NCBI GenBank assembly: GCA_010645155.1
Contig: CM021320.1
Coordinates: forward strand, 8,841,699 to 8,905,698
DNA: 64,000 bases
Source: Tigriopus japonicus
Lineage: Eukaryota; Arthropoda; Copepoda; Harpacticoida; Harpacticidae
Direction of reading: 5' to 3'
The notes beneath the pieces were generated by a model. It was not told where the DNA came from and did no database searches. It saw nothing but the letters and a program-made list of their open reading frames with translations. Below, one piece after another: positions 1 through 9,674 of this stretch (the first letter of the stretch is position 1; the number at the start of each line of letters is the position of its first letter). The translations under genes were made by a program, and so were the position numbers.

Positions 1-77
1 GAGGTTTGGGATTGAGAGTTTCATTTGAGAGAGAGAGAGAGAACATGTCTGAAGTTCTCGAGTGGATCAAATTAGAG

Positions 78-660
78 AGGAGACGTGGTTAGCGCAGTTT
101 TCTGCAGTGAGAGAAGTCAAAGGTTCGATTCTCCTCGCCGACCTCTCTCAGGGAAACTTTTAGACGCTATTTTAGACACCCACAGACGGAGAACCAATCT
201 GATATCGGACAAGAGATTGACTATCGGAAAAATTGGATGATGTGATGGCTTGGCTTGGCGAGGATCAAACCTCCGACCCTGGCACCCACAATCCAAAAAA
301 AAGGATTGAAGTAAATAGCCTTGGTATATGTATATTGTTGGTCGTCATTATGTATGGAGAGTGAGTCTAATATTTAAGACAGACGTTATTTTGAATGCAT
401 CATTTGGTCCACGGCAAACGTATTCTTAAGCCTGGGCTGTATTCTGTATTCAAATGATCAACGAAGCCTAATATATTGAGAAATAGAGAGAGGTCATAGG
501 TTCGATTCTCAGTTTAGACATGTGTAAACGCAACTTTTAGGCTCCGATTGCCAATCGAAGCACTGTATTCTAACAACGGATATGACCTCGACTTTCGGAA
601 AATCACTGAATTTCGTGATGGCTAGCTTCGCTGATCGGGTAAAAAAGCGGTAAATTAGAC
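78..660 (+). repeat. Two diverged copies of a tRNA-derived SINE-like repeat
   Basis: Two copies lie in the same orientation, about 78-300 and 455-660. Each has a perfect Pol III B-box-like GGTTCGATTC (122-131 and 499-508). In copy 1 an A-box-like TGGTTAGCGCAG lies about 35 bases upstream, the spacing expected inside a tRNA. Both copies then share a colinear series of short matches at similar distances: AACTTTTAG 32 bases after the B box, then a GACT(A/T)TCGGAAAA block, then TGATGGCT. The A box of copy 2 is degraded. Copy 1 ends near a short A run (295-303). The body outside these blocks has diverged strongly, so the family assignment is inference from promoter motifs and shared order. Confidence 0.6.
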
Positions 661-763
661 CTGAAATTTCATTAATTGTGACAATGTCATCGGAAAAGGG
701 GTTTAAAATGGACGGGAAAGGAATAAAGTGAAAGATGAGAGAAAATTGCCTGACTCATTTCAG

Positions 764-1473
764 GTATCACCCGGGATCGAGATCTACGTGTTCGATAATG
801 CCAATAACAAGAGCTCTCACGTGTCGAAAGTGATCTTGGACAAGCCCGCTGCTTCAGTCAAAGGTGGTTTTGAGAGTGCCAAGAAGAACTTCGACGTCAC
901 CATTGACTTTAAAGGCCAAACCTTTGGCGGAGAAGATAACATTAAATTGAGCTCGGTCATCATCAAGATGTCGTTCGTGAAGAAACCCAAGGAATTTGTC
1001 ATGACCCGCATGGAAATTTCTCAAGCCACTGTGGGCACCAGCGATGTGATGGGAAATGTACTCTCGGTAAGTTTCAACAAGCAATATCGTCCTCCCCAAT
1101 GACAATGTTATTCCCTCCCGTCTTTTAGGTGTCCAGCAGCTCGGGTTATTCGATTGCGGCTCCGTTGGGATTGGGATTTTGTTGCGATTATACTGGTGTG
1201 TTCAAACCACAGAAACGCTCGGGAGGCAAATATAGCTTGGGCTTGGGTTTACCCGGGATGAAGATGCAGGTCTTCGATGTTAAGAGCACCAAATTCGGAC
1301 CGTCCTGGTATTGTGGCGAAATGATGGGTATCGGTTTATGGGTGGGTCTGTTGACCACCTTGGGTTTTGCCCTGGTCTGCTATTGGGGATTTGGTATGTT
1401 GGCCAGTATTCAGACCATGGACCGGTTTGACGATCCCAAGGGCAAACCCATTCATGTGCCTCAGAGCGAGTGA
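764..1473 (+). CDS. ATP6AP1: V-type proton ATPase accessory subunit S1 (Ac45), last two exons
   Basis: The gene encodes the C-terminal part of Ac45, a single-pass membrane subunit of the vacuolar proton pump that helps assemble and sort the complex in endolysosomal and secretory membranes. Exons are 764-1066 (after a CAG acceptor, before GTAAGT) and 1129-1473, joined in phase 0. The final exon carries a luminal beta-rich segment, a single transmembrane helix (about WVGLLTTLGFALVCYWGFGM) and a short cytosolic tail with TMDRFDDPKGK, which matches the family's tail almost exactly. Upstream exons are not visible in 1-763, where SINE-like repeats lie, so the N-terminal two thirds must lie to the left of the window. 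An AATAAA at 1684-1689 fits as the poly(A) signal. Confidence 0.88.
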
Positions 1474-1683
1474 ATCTATCTAGTATTTGTCATATTTATG
1501 CGTTTCTCAAGCATCACCCTTCGATTATTCTTGCTTATGCCGCCGGTTCCTCTCGTTGTGAGATCCTCCTCAGTTGATGTGTCTTTCTTATGCCAATTTT
1601 AGGTGAATTTGATTAGAAAGAAAGAAAGATGTGAGTGAGGCCTGATTTGAATCCATTGTTTTTAGGATGACTGTTTTGCGAAT

Positions 1684-1689
1684 AATAAA
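1684..1689 (+). promoter_or_regulatory. Candidate poly(A) signal of ATP6AP1
   Basis: An AATAAA hexamer lies about 210 bases after the ATP6AP1 stop codon. No better signal lies between the stop and this site. Confidence 0.45.
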
Positions 1690-1821
1690 ACGAATACATG
1701 TTTCTCAATTTTTTTGTCATTGTCATTGCGCACGAAATAGCAAGATGTTGATCTTAGATCCGATTTGTTTATGTTACTTATGGATTTCCGTTGAAAATTA
1801 AAGTGCTTGAATGGCCTTTGG

Positions 1822-1937
1822 CTACAGATTTGCGTCTTCTTCGGAGGAATCATCGGCCAGAATTTCGTCGCAATTCAGAGAGTTCGTGGACCAAGCTGAA
1901 GGTTGTCCGCCGCAAATATTCCATCGGTCAATGATGC
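1822..1937 (-). other. Orphan candidate terminal coding exon
   Basis: On the minus strand a pyrimidine-rich tract ending in TAG is followed by an open 116-base stretch that ends in a stop codon. It encodes about 37 residues rich in C, S, D and E, including WNICGGQ and the acidic end DDSSEEDANL. Composition is less AT-rich than the flanks and codon choice looks coding. I could not find convincing partner exons between 1938 and 2900, so it could be the last exon of a gene with long introns, a relic, or chance. I do not recognise the protein. Confidence 0.3.
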
Positions 1938-2884
1938 CTAAAATAAATCGCAAAAAGTTCGTTCTTTTATAATAAAGGAAGATCAAATTTTGTTGATATA
2001 GGGATGATCAACGAAAATTTGGTTGTAAACAACAAAGAGAGCTCTTTCATCTCAGTAATCGAATTCAAAAAATCAAACCATAGTCTTAAAGATCAAATTT
2101 AGTTCCTTTAGATTTTGTTCCAGGTTTTTAAAGCATGCTTCGAAAGTTTTTTACAACTCATTACTGAACCTTTACTTCTCCAGAATTTGCACTTTCACCA
2201 TCAAAAAACCGAATGTCATCCAAGCACCATAATAATTTGCACGATAAAGAGTGGTTTTCAATTTGTCGCCGTTTTTCTTTCCTTTGGAAGGTAACTCGTA
2301 ATTTTAGAAAAATGAAAACATAACGTAAAATTCTAAGCGATCATCGCAAGAGCCAAACAATGATTGCCATAAGTTGAGAGGTTTTTTTTTTCAATTTTGC
2401 CCATGATGGTAAGGAATGATGGAGCAAAAAAGCAGAGAAACGTTGACGACTTCGGATAAACAATATTACACAAGCAGAGGTAAAAAAACTTTGCAATCCA
2501 CATTTTGCAATGTTTCATTTTTGATAAACCTTTTTCTGGCATCAAATAGCAAAAAAACGTCAGAAAAATAAAATAAAAAAGTGGTTGAAATGTAAGGTTT
2601 TGAAGTATACGCTTTTTGAAATTACAGGCATTTTCTGAAACTTTTTTCTAAACCTCTAAGCTTTTTCGGAACCCTTAAAGCATCTTTTTATAGCTCTGCT
2701 CTGGCCATTACTTTATAAGAGCAACGATACTCTGGCATCTTGGCGATTTGAATTCGCCGCGTTTTCGCTCAGTTGGCATTGTTTTCCTCTTCCCACCAAA
2801 TTCACAGCGTGTCTCCTTCCATCCGCCTTCAATCTCAAACCCAACTGTGTGTCTCCGTCCTGCATTTCTCTACCAAACAGTTCC
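1938..2884. other. AT-rich intergenic stretch
   Basis: No coding potential is convincing on either strand. The sequence is AT-rich with many A and T runs. The last 130 bases (about 2750-2884) become more mixed and CT-rich and probably hold the promoter and 5' leader of the F-box gene. Confidence 0.5.
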
Positions 2885-2911
2885 ATGATTCCAGAACATC
2901 ATGACCCATAA
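2885..2911 (+). promoter_or_regulatory. Short upstream ORF before the F-box start
   Basis: An ATG at 2885 opens an 8-codon reading frame that stops at 2911, two bases before the start codon at 2914. If the transcript begins upstream of it, this small ORF could reduce initiation at the main start. Only the sequence arrangement is seen; use is inferred. Confidence 0.4.
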
Positions 2912-2913
2912 AT

Positions 2914-3788
2914 ATGGCCACGGCTGGTTTCCTTCATCTCTCGGATGAAGTGTGGCTTCATATTGGTTCCTATTTGGACGCTTTATCGCTGATTGCGTGT
3001 TCCCAAAGCCAGATTCCGGGATTGTCTCGCATTGCTCTGGATCAGAATCTGTGGACCCACGTGCTCATTCTGCCCAAGAATCCACGTCGAGATTTGAGCA
3101 AGGCCATCCTCCGACAGGTGGTATCTCATTTGGGATCACACACTCGGTCTTTGATCGTTCGGGGGACGAATTCTCACTTTGGGAAAAGGCGTCCCAAGGG
3201 CGCGAAAGAGGTGGTATCATCGCCTTTTATGTACAGTGTCAAGCTCCATTGCGTCAATTTGAGACGGTTAGGCTTAGAATACCTGACAGTGGACATTCAT
3301 TCGGGTTTCATGAAATTGATCCCCAAGAGTGTGAGGTATTTCTCGTTGGAAGGCACGCATATCACTAATTTACCCGTGATTCGCACGACCGTCATTTCGC
3401 CGCTCTTTAAAATCCATCAAAATTTACCCGCCCTTCAAGAGGTAAACGACGTTTTTCATAGGTTTATTCAATTGTTCTTGTTTTTATTGTGATTACAATT
3501 GTAGCTGAATTTGGTAAAAACCGACTCTTGGAGCATCTTGGACGACTTGCTGGGACCGATCAAGAGCAAAACCGTACAGAAAATTCGTTTGACTCACGTA
3601 AGGACTGTCATGTTAATTCACAAACGATTGGAAAACTGATATATTTCTTCTCCTTCTTTTAGAGAACATTAAACCGTGCTCCCGAAGGTCATTGGGATAA
3701 TACGTACTTGAATTCGAATTCACAACCTCTTCAAGAAATTCTTCCCCGAAATCGAATTCGAGGTCTTCGAAATGGGGGTGCTCCATAG
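2914..3788 (+). CDS. F-box protein with leucine-rich C-terminal part
   Basis: This is a probable substrate receptor of an SCF-type ubiquitin ligase. Three exons, all joined in phase 0, are 2914-3441, 3505-3597 and 3663-3788, giving about 248 residues. The N-terminus has an F-box-like segment (LHLSDEVWLHIGSYLD, residues 7-22, followed by LSLIACSQ). The rest has leucine-rich spacing such as LRRLGLEYLTV and, across the first splice junction, LPALQELNLVKTDSW, which supports the exon join. The third exon ends in a stop at 3788 and also contains, in another frame, the ATG of TMEM60 at 3772, so the two coding regions overlap by 17 bases. No poly(A) signal lies between them. The specific F-box family was not identified. 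Confidence 0.72.
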
Positions 3789-4236
3789 AGCGTTGTTTAC
3801 GTGGTTTATTTGCTTGATTTTTTTCATCCTGCTCGTGTTGAGATTGGATGGGCGGACCCGATGGTCTTGGGGCATTGTTTTCATCCCTATGTGGCTTCAT
3901 GATACCATTTTACTCATCTATCTCATTTTCAATATGATCAGCCATCGAAACAATGGCCACGATCGACCTTTGCGGCCGATGAAGCGGAAAATATGGTAAT
4001 ATGATGTCTAAAAAACACATCAAGGGAAACATAATCCTCTAATATGTAATCTTACTTCTAGGTACCTCACATGCGCGTTATTCAAAATCACTACCGAAAT
4101 TATGATTTGCATCAAACTGGAACATCCGGGAACGTCGATGGACATTCCGCTTTATTTCATACTGATTCCAGTATGGATCGTCTTGCCTGTGACGGCTTTA
4201 GACCTTTTTCGCACACTTGTGGCTAACAAGACCTAA
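3772..4236 (+). CDS. TMEM60: Transmembrane protein 60
   Basis: This is a small multi-pass membrane protein related to the TMEM185 group; its molecular role is poorly known. Exons are 3772-3995 and 4062-4236, joined inside a TGG codon, giving 132 residues against 133 in human. Recognition rests on the conserved N-terminal block (FTWFICLIFFILLVLRLDG, then FIPMWLHDTILLIYLI), the K-K/R-x-W junction before YL, and the second half with KLE, FIxIPxW and four hydrophobic segments in all. The start codon lies inside the last exon of the upstream F-box gene. It is the first ATG after the splice acceptor at 3662, so that exon could serve as the 5' leader of a TMEM60 transcript. A poly(A) signal follows at 4254. 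Confidence 0.88.
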
Positions 4237-4253
4237 GCAGCCGAGTATTGAAC

Positions 4254-4259
4254 AATAAA
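4254..4259 (+). promoter_or_regulatory. Candidate poly(A) signal of TMEM60
   Basis: An AATAAA lies 18 bases after the TMEM60 stop codon and 20 bases before the stop of the convergent minus-strand gene, so the two 3' ends are very close or overlap. Confidence 0.55.
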
Positions 4260-4278
4260 AATATGTCAGATTCCAAAT

Positions 4279-6151
4279 TCATCTACCTTCGATCTCGAGA
4301 CGTCTCAGCCAGCAAAAGTTGCATGCTTTGCCCTTCTCCGAAATCCTGCAGAGAAATCCGTGCTCTCCCTTGCGACAAGTGTAGCCACTTGAGGCGTTAT
4401 CGCTCATTGAAGCCTCAACGAAGGCTTTGCAAGCCTAAAAAGAGCAGATGATAATTAGTTAAGCTTAGTTGTGCCGTTCTGAGACTTCACTATCAGCTCG
4501 TTAAGAAATTCCATTTGACTAGTAAAAATTGTAGGATTAGTTGGGTTTATGACGCAAAAAAATAATGAGTGTTTACCTCGCAACATTTGAGCCCAAGAAA
4601 TGGATTGTTGGAAGCTTTGGCGCTGCATACGCAACATTTTGATTCATCCTTGAAAATCACAGGACGTTTAGGCTCGTAACTATTCAGCGATTCATCGAGA
4701 TCGTGTTGAGTTTTCCAGAAATATCTGTAAGGAAGATTCCTCAAGTAAGAAGAAGGCAGAGATTTAAGATTCAAGTATTTAGCCAAAACTTACAACTTCA
4801 CTATTCCGAGAGCCTTCATCTTGTCAAAAAGGCAAGCGGAGCACGAAGGGACGTTGTCATCTTGACCCAGTTCGCAATTTCGCTCTTTTGCACAATCAAA
4901 TTGCAGAAAGGAGCATTTTTTCAGGCTTTGATAAAAGAAATCCCGACAGGTTGGACACAGGAAAATACCAAAAATATCGACGAGTGAATCTGATTTTCGT
5001 GAGCAGGCTGCACAATCTTTCACGTTTGTTATCTGTGGCAAAAAAAATACAAAAAGGTGAAAAATAGCGACCATTATGTATCTATGAAAAAGATGGTAGT
5101 TAAAAGCAAATGCATTACCTCCGTTTTGGTGAAATAGTATTCTGAAACCATGCCCAGGCTCTCACAAACTTGGAAGCGACATTTCCGACATTTAATGTCC
5201 ACACGATCAAAGCTGTCCAAGCATCTACAACAAATTGACTTTAAGCTACGACCTCATGGTTTCGGTTTTGACTCTTGATGCCCGTTTTGGCGAACACAAG
5301 ACAATTATGAAATTTGATTCCAAATCAATTGGTTTGAAGCCAAATCGATTTGAAAACCTACCTTCCGTTCTTATAACATCTCAACGAAAGACTTTCCCTA
5401 CTTCGCATCGTCTCCTTGAAGAACTTCTTACATTTGGCACAAACATGAGCTCCACAATATTGCAAGTAACTATCATCTTCGCAAATATCGCAAGGAACAA
5501 TATTCATCTAAAATTAAAGTTAATTAGCATTAACCTCCATCAACAAAACAGACCAATCCGAATGAAACTCACCCAAGCTTGTTCATACTCTTCATCATCG
5601 TCGTCATCGTCATCGTTCTCATCGTCCATCGATTCACTTCGAGTGGATTTCTTCAATAAATGACGACCCAATTGCATCCGATGGCTCATCATGAATCGGA
5701 AAGCTTCCATTAAAACCACATAAGTGTCCACTTCAAAGTTGAATGTCGAATATTTTTCCTCCAATTGGGCCTGCAGACTCTCAATATCGGCCAAAATCTG
5801 GGCCTTAACCTCTTCGCGCGTTTTGAGAACAATCTCAATGGGAAAGATGTACGCCATGACACTACGATCGATAACATGCTTGCCGATCTTGGGAGTATCG
5901 TCCGGATGAAGTTTGCATTTGGCCGCCTCTAAACGACCCGTGGGCGAATTCCAGAAGGATCGAAGGAATTGTAAAGCAATACCAAAGACCAGGTCTTCAT
6001 CAATTTCATTGTTCAATATCTCTTCCAAGACCGCCTGCAAAATACTTGCAATGTAGCATTCCATGCCCGATAGCTTGAATTGGGATGGTATTTGAACTCT
6101 TCTTTGAACTTGTGGATTTCTCGAAATTGGGTTCAAGACTCGCAATTCCAT
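4279..6151 (-). CDS. Protein with three nuclear-receptor-type zinc modules
   Basis: Six exons (6151-5573, 5507-5362, 5224-5119, 5032-4794, 4724-4577, 4434-4279) join with consistent phases into 457 residues. Residues 1-193 form a helical region of unknown family ending in an Asp/Glu-rich run. Three eight-cysteine modules then follow in tandem. Module 1 has CDIC, 13 residues, CAKCKKFF, then C-x5-C-x10-C-x2-C and CESLGM. Module 2 has CAAC, CPTCRDFF, then C-x5-C-x10-C-x2-C and KALGI. Module 3 has C-x2-C, CEACKAF, then C-x8-C-x8-C-x2-C and LRRLEIEG. This is the spacing and P-box layout of a nuclear receptor DNA-binding domain. No ligand-binding domain follows; the stop comes right after module 3. 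It is likely a nuclear DNA-binding protein. The start ATG at 6151 is the first in the open frame, but an upstream exon is not excluded. Confidence 0.72.
5580..5630 (-). repeat. Trinucleotide repeat coding for the acidic run
   Basis: Imperfect TCA/TCG repeats on the plus strand read on the minus strand as a GAC/GAT/GAG run coding for about ten aspartates plus glutamates, just before the first zinc module. Length variation here would change the linker without breaking the frame. Confidence 0.7.
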
Positions 6152-7129
6152 CGCGTAAAGGCACAATTTTCTTTTATATTTACGCGATAAGTATGTTTTT
6201 AAAGAGTGTCGTCATTTAAACTTCGGCTCAAGTTTAAATGTACTATCAAGTTCATATACAGGGTCGGCAGACCAAGTGTAGACCCCTTAAAGCTATCATA
6301 AGTATCAGGTATTGTAGGTTTTGATAGTTCTTTTTCAAAATTACAATTGAAGAAATCCAGAAGTATTTCTGAACAGAAGTTGTTTGAAACTGAGATCATG
6401 ACATCGCTGAAATATAAAGGTTGGCACAGTGCCTTACTTTTGCTCCTCAAAGTGAGGAGGGCAAAATTTTGAGTTGGAATGGAATGTTTAGTATCTTAAA
6501 ATGTCTCACTTTTAAAGATGGGTGTAAAAAGGAGGCTATGAGCCTCAATTAGACCGGAAACGGACACTGGTTTTTTTTTGCACTAAAAACGCCAAAAATG
6601 TACATTTGGACCACCGACACTCTTAAAATTTTGCTTTATGCTCGTAAACGCTAGCATGGATAACACTCCATCTTATTTGAAGTTGGTTTTTTCTTTTAAA
6701 TAATAAGAACTATTGAACCAAAATATGCAAGAAATAATATAAAACAAGCTGCTCTTAGATCTTATCCAATCCAAACTAACCAACCAAGCCTGAATGTCAT
6801 CAAATTAATGTAATCCTGCGATCAAATTTGAAGACGCTCTATTTTCTCATGTTCACATTTACTGCAATCATGATTAAAATTTCAAGTTCCAGTTAGGTAA
6901 GCTCGCGATTCGTCAAGTCGAATCAAATCACTTTTTTAAAATAAACTTGTAACTACACGTTTTTCCCCATTAAACTAGTGGCATATTTTCTATATAAAAA
7001 TGGCAAGGGCTAAATCTTATCTAACGTCATCAGTACTCTCTGCGGAACTATAATCCGCAAATTAGTTAAATTCCCGCATCTTCAATTCATTTACACCAAA
7101 AAGTGATAAGGGGATGAAGGTCTTCTTAC
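6152..7129. other. AT-rich non-coding stretch
   Basis: This follows the start of the three-module zinc gene and probably contains its promoter. No ORF with coding character was seen on either strand. Around 6265-6280 there is CAGGGTCGGCAG, similar to the left end of the hAT-like element at 59044, but no partner end was found. Confidence 0.45.
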
Positions 7130-7279
7130 GTGTATCTCGTCTTTAACCCTGAATAACGTGTCGAATTGAGCTTTGGTGGCTTGAACATGGAACTCCAATT
7201 TGGTGGCTTGACGTCTAAAGTCTCGAGTCGGATTTCGGGGTGTCATGGCAGAAGGCATCACATCTAAATGATGCAAACC
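7130..7279 (-). other. Isolated candidate internal exon
   Basis: On the minus strand a TTTTTCAG acceptor and a GTAAGA donor bracket exactly 50 codons in phase 0 at both ends. The translation is charged and helical (for example KLEFHVQATKAQF and LFRVKDEIH) with no internal stop. The flanks are AT-rich and show no partner exons. It could be an upstream exon of the gene at 4279-6151 or of an unseen gene. I do not recognise the family. Confidence 0.35.
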
Positions 7280-9674
7280 CTGAAAAATATTTGTTTACCC
7301 CTATCGTGGAATTGCAGTTTGTTTATGTTCCGACATCAGGGCCGCCTCAAATTAGCTTCATTATGTTCTGAAAAGGTCATGCTAACGTTGAATTGCATCA
7401 AAACCTCAGCAATTCGGGAAGAAATCTTAAAAGCTGATGCAAAACATATCTCTGACGTTTTGTTTTTGTCAAGTAATTGAAAAGTAGGTGAGCAAGAAAA
7501 GGTTGAGCTTTAATGGGATAGTTTTTTTACGTAATCTGGCCTATACACCTTTCAATTCGCAACACTGCTCAAGATCGTTGTGTTACCGGCGTGTGGAAAG
7601 AGGCGGGCGTGCTACATTCGGGATTCCCCTGCAAGTGGCAACCTGTGTTCTAGGAAGGATTCAGGGCTGCTGGCCAGTCTTTTGAAGGGAATGTTAAGCA
7701 AGCACGTAAATAATGTCCGAATTGTTCATATTTCGGATAGGAAATGAACTACTACTCTTGCATTAGAATACCTCAAAAAAATATGGTGAAGCAATAAGGA
7801 TTCTAAACCAAGGCAGGTTAAAAGAATGTTCGGGTAAATTGTGGCAGGCCTGCAATATTTAGTGATGGGTCGAGCTCTCACTTAATCGAGTTTTTCGGGT
7901 TTAGATTTTTTTTTCATATGCAGGAAGATCTAAGCCATAAATATGTGTTTTGATATCATTTACATGCACGTTTGGTGTGTGAACTCATCTTGACATATTT
8001 TTTCTGTGATTGGCATTGAGCTTATTCCTTAAAACCATTCACCTTGTTCCATCAAAATGTATTCTATGTGAAAGGTTCTCTTAAGACATTATAAGGGTTG
8101 CACATTTCACGAAAATTCATTTTATTTGACTTTCCGATTTTTTGCATTATTATTTGTTTATTTGCATTTATGGTATATTTTGGCGTTTTTATTGAAACTT
8201 GGTGCATTTTTTGGTATTGGTGACGATGTGAGGTTTGGTCAAAAGAGTGAACCAGTGTTACCAGAACATTACTAATAAAAAAGTAAAATAGAGTGTCTGA
8301 TTCGGCCAGTGGATGTAAATAGTTACAGTTATGCTTTGACACTTCATCAAACAAATTTGAAAACCAAAGTGTAATGATTTAAAGCAATTCAGACGTTATA
8401 CATAAAATACTTTTCTTGCAAGAATTTCAGATCATTTCAGATCATTATTTCAACAATGCAAATTTTCCTTTGGGCAATATCTTACGACATTTTTCTATCA
8501 GTTGTGAAAGTGTAACATAGTAACATATTTTAAATGAAAGGTAAATATTTTGCTGTAAATTGGCATTTGCTATTACTTAACTAGAAGCTACTGATTTTGA
8601 AACATCTGACAACGCTGCTTTGTTGTTCTTTTGCCGAGACCTCACATTGTCACCATAACCCATTTTTCTGGCATTTTCCCCCTTTTATTTGCATTTTTGG
8701 CCTGAGCAAAATTTGTTTTTTTTCACCAAATTCACCAACTTTCCTTTCTTTTCCTTTTGGAATGCTTAGCTGAAATTGTTTTTCAGTTGAGGTTTCATGA
8801 TCAATCACTGTGTTGGAAAAGTTCTAGCTTTAAAGGATTATAATTTCTCTTTGACATTTGAACTCTAAGCATTTCCAATAGTTTTTCAGTTAAATTATGA
8901 AAGTGTGACAACAAACCTGTTTCAGGTGCAGATCTTTCAGACCCCAAACGCTAAGTTTTACTTCACTAACAATAATTTGATTTACAACCATTTATTAATT
9001 TGATAATTATTTAAAGAAAAACCAAGAGCTATGAATGTTTCTAATGGCCCTTTAATTTGATTGATAAAACAAACGATATTTAATTTTAGTCCACATGTTC
9101 TCCAACTGTACGCTCTTTTCGCATTTTCTTATGCATTCTTTTTGCATTTTTTGCATCTTATGGTGCTTTTTATTTGCTTTATTTGTTCAGCCTTAGTTAT
9201 AATTTTAACTCTCAACACCCGAAGTCTCCTATGCCACCATTGTGTGTAAGGTTAATTTCCTCTCAAAACTAAATGACTGACTTGGATAAATTTTAACATC
9301 CAGTTTAATCAGCCTTACCTGGACTGTCCTTCAAACTCGCTCGATTGGCTCCACCCTAATCCCGAGCCAATGCTCAAACTTATCACTAAACGAAATATGA
9401 GTTAGTGAGTCAGTGTCTGCTAGTGTCCTGTAGTACTGGTGAAATACTGACGTACGCGATTACAGTCATCAAGTACGAAACAGGGCCTAAACGTCGCATA
9501 AGAACGAACCTTGGAGAAGTAAGTCGAGTTCCTGGAATCGATTGCCTCATCTTCACCCATCTTTCAGGTGAGTCAATAAACCCTAGTTTCTTAAGACACA
9601 TCACCGTAAGATCTAGTTGTCGTTTTCCTCTTGACCAGACGAGATATTTCCTCTCCGCATTTTTTGTGAGCAAC
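7280..9674. other. Non-coding AT-rich spacer
   Basis: No gene was seen. A GC-richer island lies at about 7575-7685. Several T-rich segments with recurring TTTATTTGCATTTTT-like words occur (8105-8215, 8660-8700, 9115-9185) and resemble the interior of the inverted-repeat element at 24653-24940, so this may be decayed transposon sequence. The last 250 bases probably hold the promoter and leader of the LITAF-like gene. Confidence 0.4.

Noticed and set aside
3613..3900. Minus-strand frame of 95 codons opposite F-box exon 3 and TMEM60
   Set aside because: It is antisense to two supported genes and looks like a compositional shadow.
4248..4451. Plus-strand frame with CMLCPSPKSC and CDKC
   Set aside because: The cysteines arise on the opposite strand of the third zinc module. 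No splice or family support exists on the plus strand.
5235..5663. Plus-strand open frame of 142 codons with a long serine run
   Set aside because: It is antisense to the spliced zinc-module gene; the serine run is the reverse of the Asp/Glu coding repeat, and the zinc gene explains the region far better.
5870..6120. Resemblance of the N-terminal domain of the zinc gene to a histone H2A fold (GMECYIASILQAVLEEIL against the H2A alpha-2 helix)
   Set aside because: Only about seven of twenty positions agree over one helix, and the following sequence does not match. It is not enough to call a histone fold.
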